NCBI RefSeq assembly: GCF_900116235.1
Contig: NZ_FPAA01000005.1
Span: forward strand, 124,001-188,000
Length of the DNA stretch: 64,000 bases
Source: Marininema halotolerans
GTDB lineage: Bacteria; Bacillota; Bacilli; Thermoactinomycetales; DSM-45169
Reading direction: 5' to 3'
The position numbers and the translations under genes are program-made. Every line of letters begins with the position of its first letter. Position 1 is the first letter of the stretch. The notes below the pieces were generated by a model. It was given only the letters and a program-made list of their open reading frames with translations. It was not told the origin of the DNA and searched no databases. Below, piece after piece: positions 61,559-64,000 of this stretch.

Positions 61559-62593
61559 TTATCCATGATTTCTGCGATGCTTTTGTCCAGCACGCAATTT
61601 TCTCCATGCCTTACGTTCCCAAGATTTTAAATAGGGATAAGGGTCAAAGGAATAGGTGGTAAGACCATTAAATTTGTACATTCCATAATGAAGATGAGGT
61701 GGGAATTTTCCAGATGTGCCTGGTGGACCATAGCCTGAAGAACCTACGTAACCAATGACATCTCCTGGCTTAACAACGGAACCTTGTTTAATCCCTTTTT
61801 TAAAGGAACTCAGATGGGCGTAATAATGATAGTTATTCTGTCCATCACGTATTCCAAGTCGCCACCCTCCAAAACGATTCCACCCTTTTAGCTCAACATA
61901 ACCATAACTCGTGGAGAGGACAGGTGTACCATAATCAGCAAAAATATCGGTACCCTCATGGATACGAAGCCCCCCGAATCCACGCCGATCACCCCACGTA
62001 TTATGATAACTGTAATCAGAACGTAAAGGCATAATGAAGGATCGTTCATTTAATTTCATAGTATGAAATACGGTATAAATTTTCGCCAAATGGGTGATGA
62101 CATCAACGGCAACCGGGTGTTGATAATAATCCCATAAACCAATGCGGATATCGTCTTTAGAAACGCCGCGTTCTTGTAAGAAGTGGGTCATGGAGTATAA
62201 CACATCAAACGCGTTATTTGGATCCGCTTTTTTATCACCATCACCATCCATGCCCATCCCACCAAAAAAACGAATGGAAGCAGGGGAAGTATCCTCTTGA
62301 TCAGGGTTAAGGATCCCACACCATTTATTAGGAGGGATCGTGATGGCAATCAATCCCGGATCTTGCTTTTTTGTATGACGACGGGACCGCTTAATATTCC
62401 GTTCATATTGATCAATCGCCGCGAGATAAGCCCATGGAATCCCCGTCAACGTTTCCATCTTTTCGAGCAGACGCTGACGTTCCATGATATCTTCTTGTTG
62501 GTTAAGGTTCTTAGGATCTCCGTACATGGCGGAGGGCACTATACAGTTAAATACAATACATGAGAGGAGACACGTGATGACTTTTATCCTCAT
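61559..62593 (-). CDS. M23 (LytM-type) peptidoglycan endopeptidase, exported
   Basis: 344 residues. Short N-terminal signal (ITCLLSCIVFNCIVPSAMYG), a helical region with a lytic-transglycosylase-like segment (GIPWAYLAAIDQYERNI, GLWDYYQHPVAVDVI) and a C-terminal M23 domain: RIHEGTDIFADYGTPVLS supplies His and Asp, NYHYYAHLSSFKKG and PPHLHYGMYK supply HxH zinc ligands. Cleaves peptide cross-links of the cell wall, e.g. in remodelling or sporulation. GGTGG is upstream of the ATG at 62593. Confidence 0.88.
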   Translation of the reverse strand: MRIKVITCLLSCIVFNCIVPSAMYGDPKNLNQQEDIMERQRLLEKMETLTGIPWAYLAAIDQYERNIKRSRRHTKKQDPGLIAITIPPNKWCGILNPDQEDTSPASIRFFGGMGMDGDGDKKADPNNAFDVLYSMTHFLQERGVSKDDIRIGLWDYYQHPVAVDVITHLAKIYTVFHTMKLNERSFIMPLRSDYSYHNTWGDRRGFGGLRIHEGTDIFADYGTPVLSTSYGYVELKGWNRFGGWRLGIRDGQNNYHYYAHLSSFKKGIKQGSVVKPGDVIGYVGSSGYGPPGTSGKFPPHLHYGMYKFNGLTTYSFDPYPYLKSWERKAWRKLRAGQKHRRNHG

Positions 62594-62710
62594 CCATCCA
62601 CCACCGCTTTCTTATCTAGTCAACGTTAGTTTGTGAAGATCAAGGAAGCTTCTTACATGAGAAAAATGGTAATAAGAGGAGGTGGGTTCATTCGACAAAC
62701 TTTTCGCACA

Positions 62711-62734
62711 ATATCCACATGCTCCTGTGGATAA
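62711..62734. promoter_or_regulatory. Paired inverted DnaA-box-like sites
   Basis: ATATCCACA (62711-62719, one mismatch) and TGTGGATAA (62726-62734, a perfect DnaA box on the minus strand) face each other over a 6-base gap, between M23 and lipA. A further weak box-like TTTCGCACA abuts on the left. Confidence 0.45.
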
Positions 62735-62838
62735 GTGGGATTTAATATCCTAGGTAACGGAAAATTGGATTCACTCTTTTTTGAAAAAATTGAAGTGCTG
62801 AACTTCCGGTGAGAAGAAGGCTGATCCCATTTGGTTTG

Positions 62839-62847
62839 TGGTATGAT
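62839..62847 (+). promoter_or_regulatory. Probable extended -10 promoter of lipA
   Basis: TG-G-TATGAT, an extended -10 box, 54 bases before the lipA start. No good -35 is seen. Confidence 0.45.
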
Positions 62848-62901
62848 AACGGTAGATCGATATAACAATGAGCGGATGGAGTCAAAAAAGGAGGAAGTCA
62901 G

Positions 62902-63792
62902 TTGCCTTACGAACATAAAAGAAAACCGGAATGGCTGAAAACAAAAATAAATGTTAACCATAATTATCGTGAACTCAAGAAGATGATGCGTGGAAAGACA
63001 CTACATACGGTATGCGAAGAGGCGAAATGTCCGAATATCCATGAGTGTTGGGCGGTTCACCGCACGGCGACCTTTATGATTTTAGGTGATATCTGTACAC
63101 GGGCATGCCGCTTCTGTGCGGTTAAGACGGGTTTACCCACAGAACTAGACTGGCAAGAGCCAGAACGAGTAGCGGAAGCTGTCGAACAAATGAAGTTAAA
63201 GCATACCGTAGTGACTTCAGTAGCACGAGATGACTTAGCCGATGGTGGAGCGGCAATTTTTGCAGCGACAATACGAGCCATTCGCGAGCGAAACCCCTTT
63301 ACGAGTGTTGAAGTACTCATTCCTGATTTCCAAGGCAATTGGGAAGCGCTAAAAACGGTGATGGATGAACGACCGGATATCCTCAATCATAATTTGGAAA
63401 CCGTGAGAAGTCGGTCGGATCGTGTACGTTCTAAAGCAAAATATGAACGAACACTGGAGCTATTGCGTAGAGCAAAGGAAATGCAACCCGATATTCCGAC
63501 AAAATCAAGTATCATGATCGGAGTAGGAGAGACGTGGGAAGAAATCCTAGAAACAATGGAAGATTTGCGGGGGGTCAATTGCAATATTATGACCATCGGT
63601 CAATACTTGCAGCCCACCAAAAAACACTTAAATATTGACAAGTACTATACGCCAAAAGAGTTCGTCAAATTACGAAAAGAAGGATTTGCGCGTGGGTTTG
63701 ATCATGTAGAGTCGGGCCCCTTAGTAAGAAGTTCTTACCATGCCCATGAGCAAGTAAAGTCTGCCCAACAATCGACTGCTGCGGGTCAATGA
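62902..63792 (+). CDS. lipA: Lipoyl synthase
   Basis: 296 residues, TTG start at 62902 after AAAGGAGG. Radical SAM enzyme that inserts two sulphur atoms into protein-bound octanoyl groups. The auxiliary cluster motif C38-x4-C43-x5-C49 ([12 protein letters not shown]) and the SAM cluster C65-x3-C69-x2-C72 (CTRACRFC) are complete, as is the C-terminal RSSYHA with the conserved Ser that ligates the auxiliary cluster. Needed for pyruvate, 2-oxoglutarate and glycine-cleavage enzyme complexes. Monocistronic, with a terminator. Confidence 0.98.
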   Translation: MPYEHKRKPEWLKTKINVNHNYRELKKMMRGKTLHTVCEEAKCPNIHECWAVHRTATFMILGDICTRACRFCAVKTGLPTELDWQEPERVAEAVEQMKLKHTVVTSVARDDLADGGAAIFAATIRAIRERNPFTSVEVLIPDFQGNWEALKTVMDERPDILNHNLETVRSRSDRVRSKAKYERTLELLRRAKEMQPDIPTKSSIMIGVGETWEEILETMEDLRGVNCNIMTIGQYLQPTKKHLNIDKYYTPKEFVKLRKEGFARGFDHVESGPLVRSSYHAHEQVKSAQQSTAAGQ

Positions 63793-63796
63793 TAAA

Positions 63797-63834
63797 AAAA
63801 CAGCCTTTGTTCCATCGTGGACAAGGCTGTTTTT
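63797..63834 (+). terminator. Terminator of lipA
   Basis: AAAACAGCC-TTTGT pairs with ACAAGGCTGTTTT (one bulge), then T-run. Confidence 0.9.
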
Positions 63835-63968
63835 AACCAATTACCGTTTTTGTAAATGTTGACAATTGGAAACTATGGGGATGAGAAGGTTTTTTTATGA
63901 AGGGTACCGAATACGGGATTACCCCCCTTTCACCCATGTAAAGTTAATAAAATGCAGAGGTTGTGCCC

Positions 63969-64000
63969 ATGAGCCAAGTGGAAATTCAGGGAAACATTTT
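63969..64000 (+). CDS. Start of a gene continuing beyond the window (possibly YunC-like)
   Basis: ATG at 63969 with AGAGG 9 bases upstream; the ten visible codons give MSQVEIQGNI. In Bacillus lipA is often followed by yunB/yunC genes, and the short start would suit a YunC (DUF1805) protein, but this is a guess from context. Upstream of it (63835-63968) there is no clear promoter. Confidence 0.3.
   Translation, partial: MSQVEIQGNI

Noticed and set aside
1-64000. tRNA, rRNA, CRISPR array, insertion sequence or prophage
   Set aside because: No cloverleaf ends, rRNA blocks, regularly spaced repeats, transposase, integrase or phage structural genes were recognised on either strand.

Overview
The window looks like a chromosomal segment of a spore-forming, Gram-positive Bacillota. 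The signs are strong AAGGAGG-type ribosome sites with many TTG and GTG starts, CtsR-type heat-shock boxes before clpE, a ydaO-type c-di-AMP riboswitch before kimA, glnQHMP, yfkAB, a single small tatA, bpsAB-type alkylpyrone genes, and SPxx-type lipoproteins. Tandem secreted proteases and phosphatases together with proline/tyrosine-rich coat-like proteins would fit the Thermoactinomycetaceae, but the family is an inference. No rRNA, tRNA, CRISPR array, transposase or phage gene was recognised.

Layout. 1-4.7 kb: the 5' end of a cytochrome P450 running off the left edge, an ArsR-type regulator, yfkAB, a Pro/Tyr-rich protein, a DUF3891 protein and a FosB-like VOC enzyme. 4.8-8.3 kb: an accessory lipoprotein island with three paralogous small lipoproteins (one frameshifted), a von Willebrand A lipoprotein and a decayed reading frame. 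8.7-18.3 kb: oxidative and lipid metabolism, with an aldehyde dehydrogenase facing a TetR / acyl-CoA dehydrogenase / SCP2 operon that has a perfect palindromic operator, an SDR, two tandem DinB proteins (one apparently starting at AUC), an alcohol dehydrogenase, a quinone-oxidoreductase-like MDR behind a cre site, and a DUF4097 protein. 18.6-23.2 kb: pyruvate carboxylase, a coat-like protein and a DCC thiol protein.

23.3-33.7 kb is mostly minus-strand exported hydrolases: two tandem M36 metalloproteases, a glycerophosphodiester phosphodiesterase and two tandem alkaline phosphatases (a phosphate-scavenging set, with a PhoP-like box before one), then clpE with two CtsR boxes. 33.8-44.3 kb: a small unknown protein, coaA, a three-PAS sporulation-type histidine kinase, bpsAB, a PRC-barrel protein, an exported M28 aminopeptidase, a secreted DUF3465-like protein and an unusual double-length ThyX-like protein.

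44.7-61.2 kb is rich in transport: a five-gene peptide ABC operon with an internal attenuator, an MBL hydrolase plus glutaredoxin, a c-di-AMP riboswitch governing a glutamate/dicarboxylate symporter and the K+ importer KimA, tatA, a DedA protein, the glnQHMP glutamine importer and an APC permease. 61.3-64 kb: a small unknown protein, an M23 peptidase, paired DnaA-box-like sites, lipA and the start of one more gene.

A recurring pattern is local duplication: three lipoproteins, two DinB, two M36 and two PhoA-type phosphatases sit next to each other. The most noteworthy points are the uncharacterised lipoprotein island, the ThyX-like fusion with an altered RHR motif, the AUC start of a DinB gene, and the riboswitch that seems to couple K+ and its counter-ion glutamate in one transcript.
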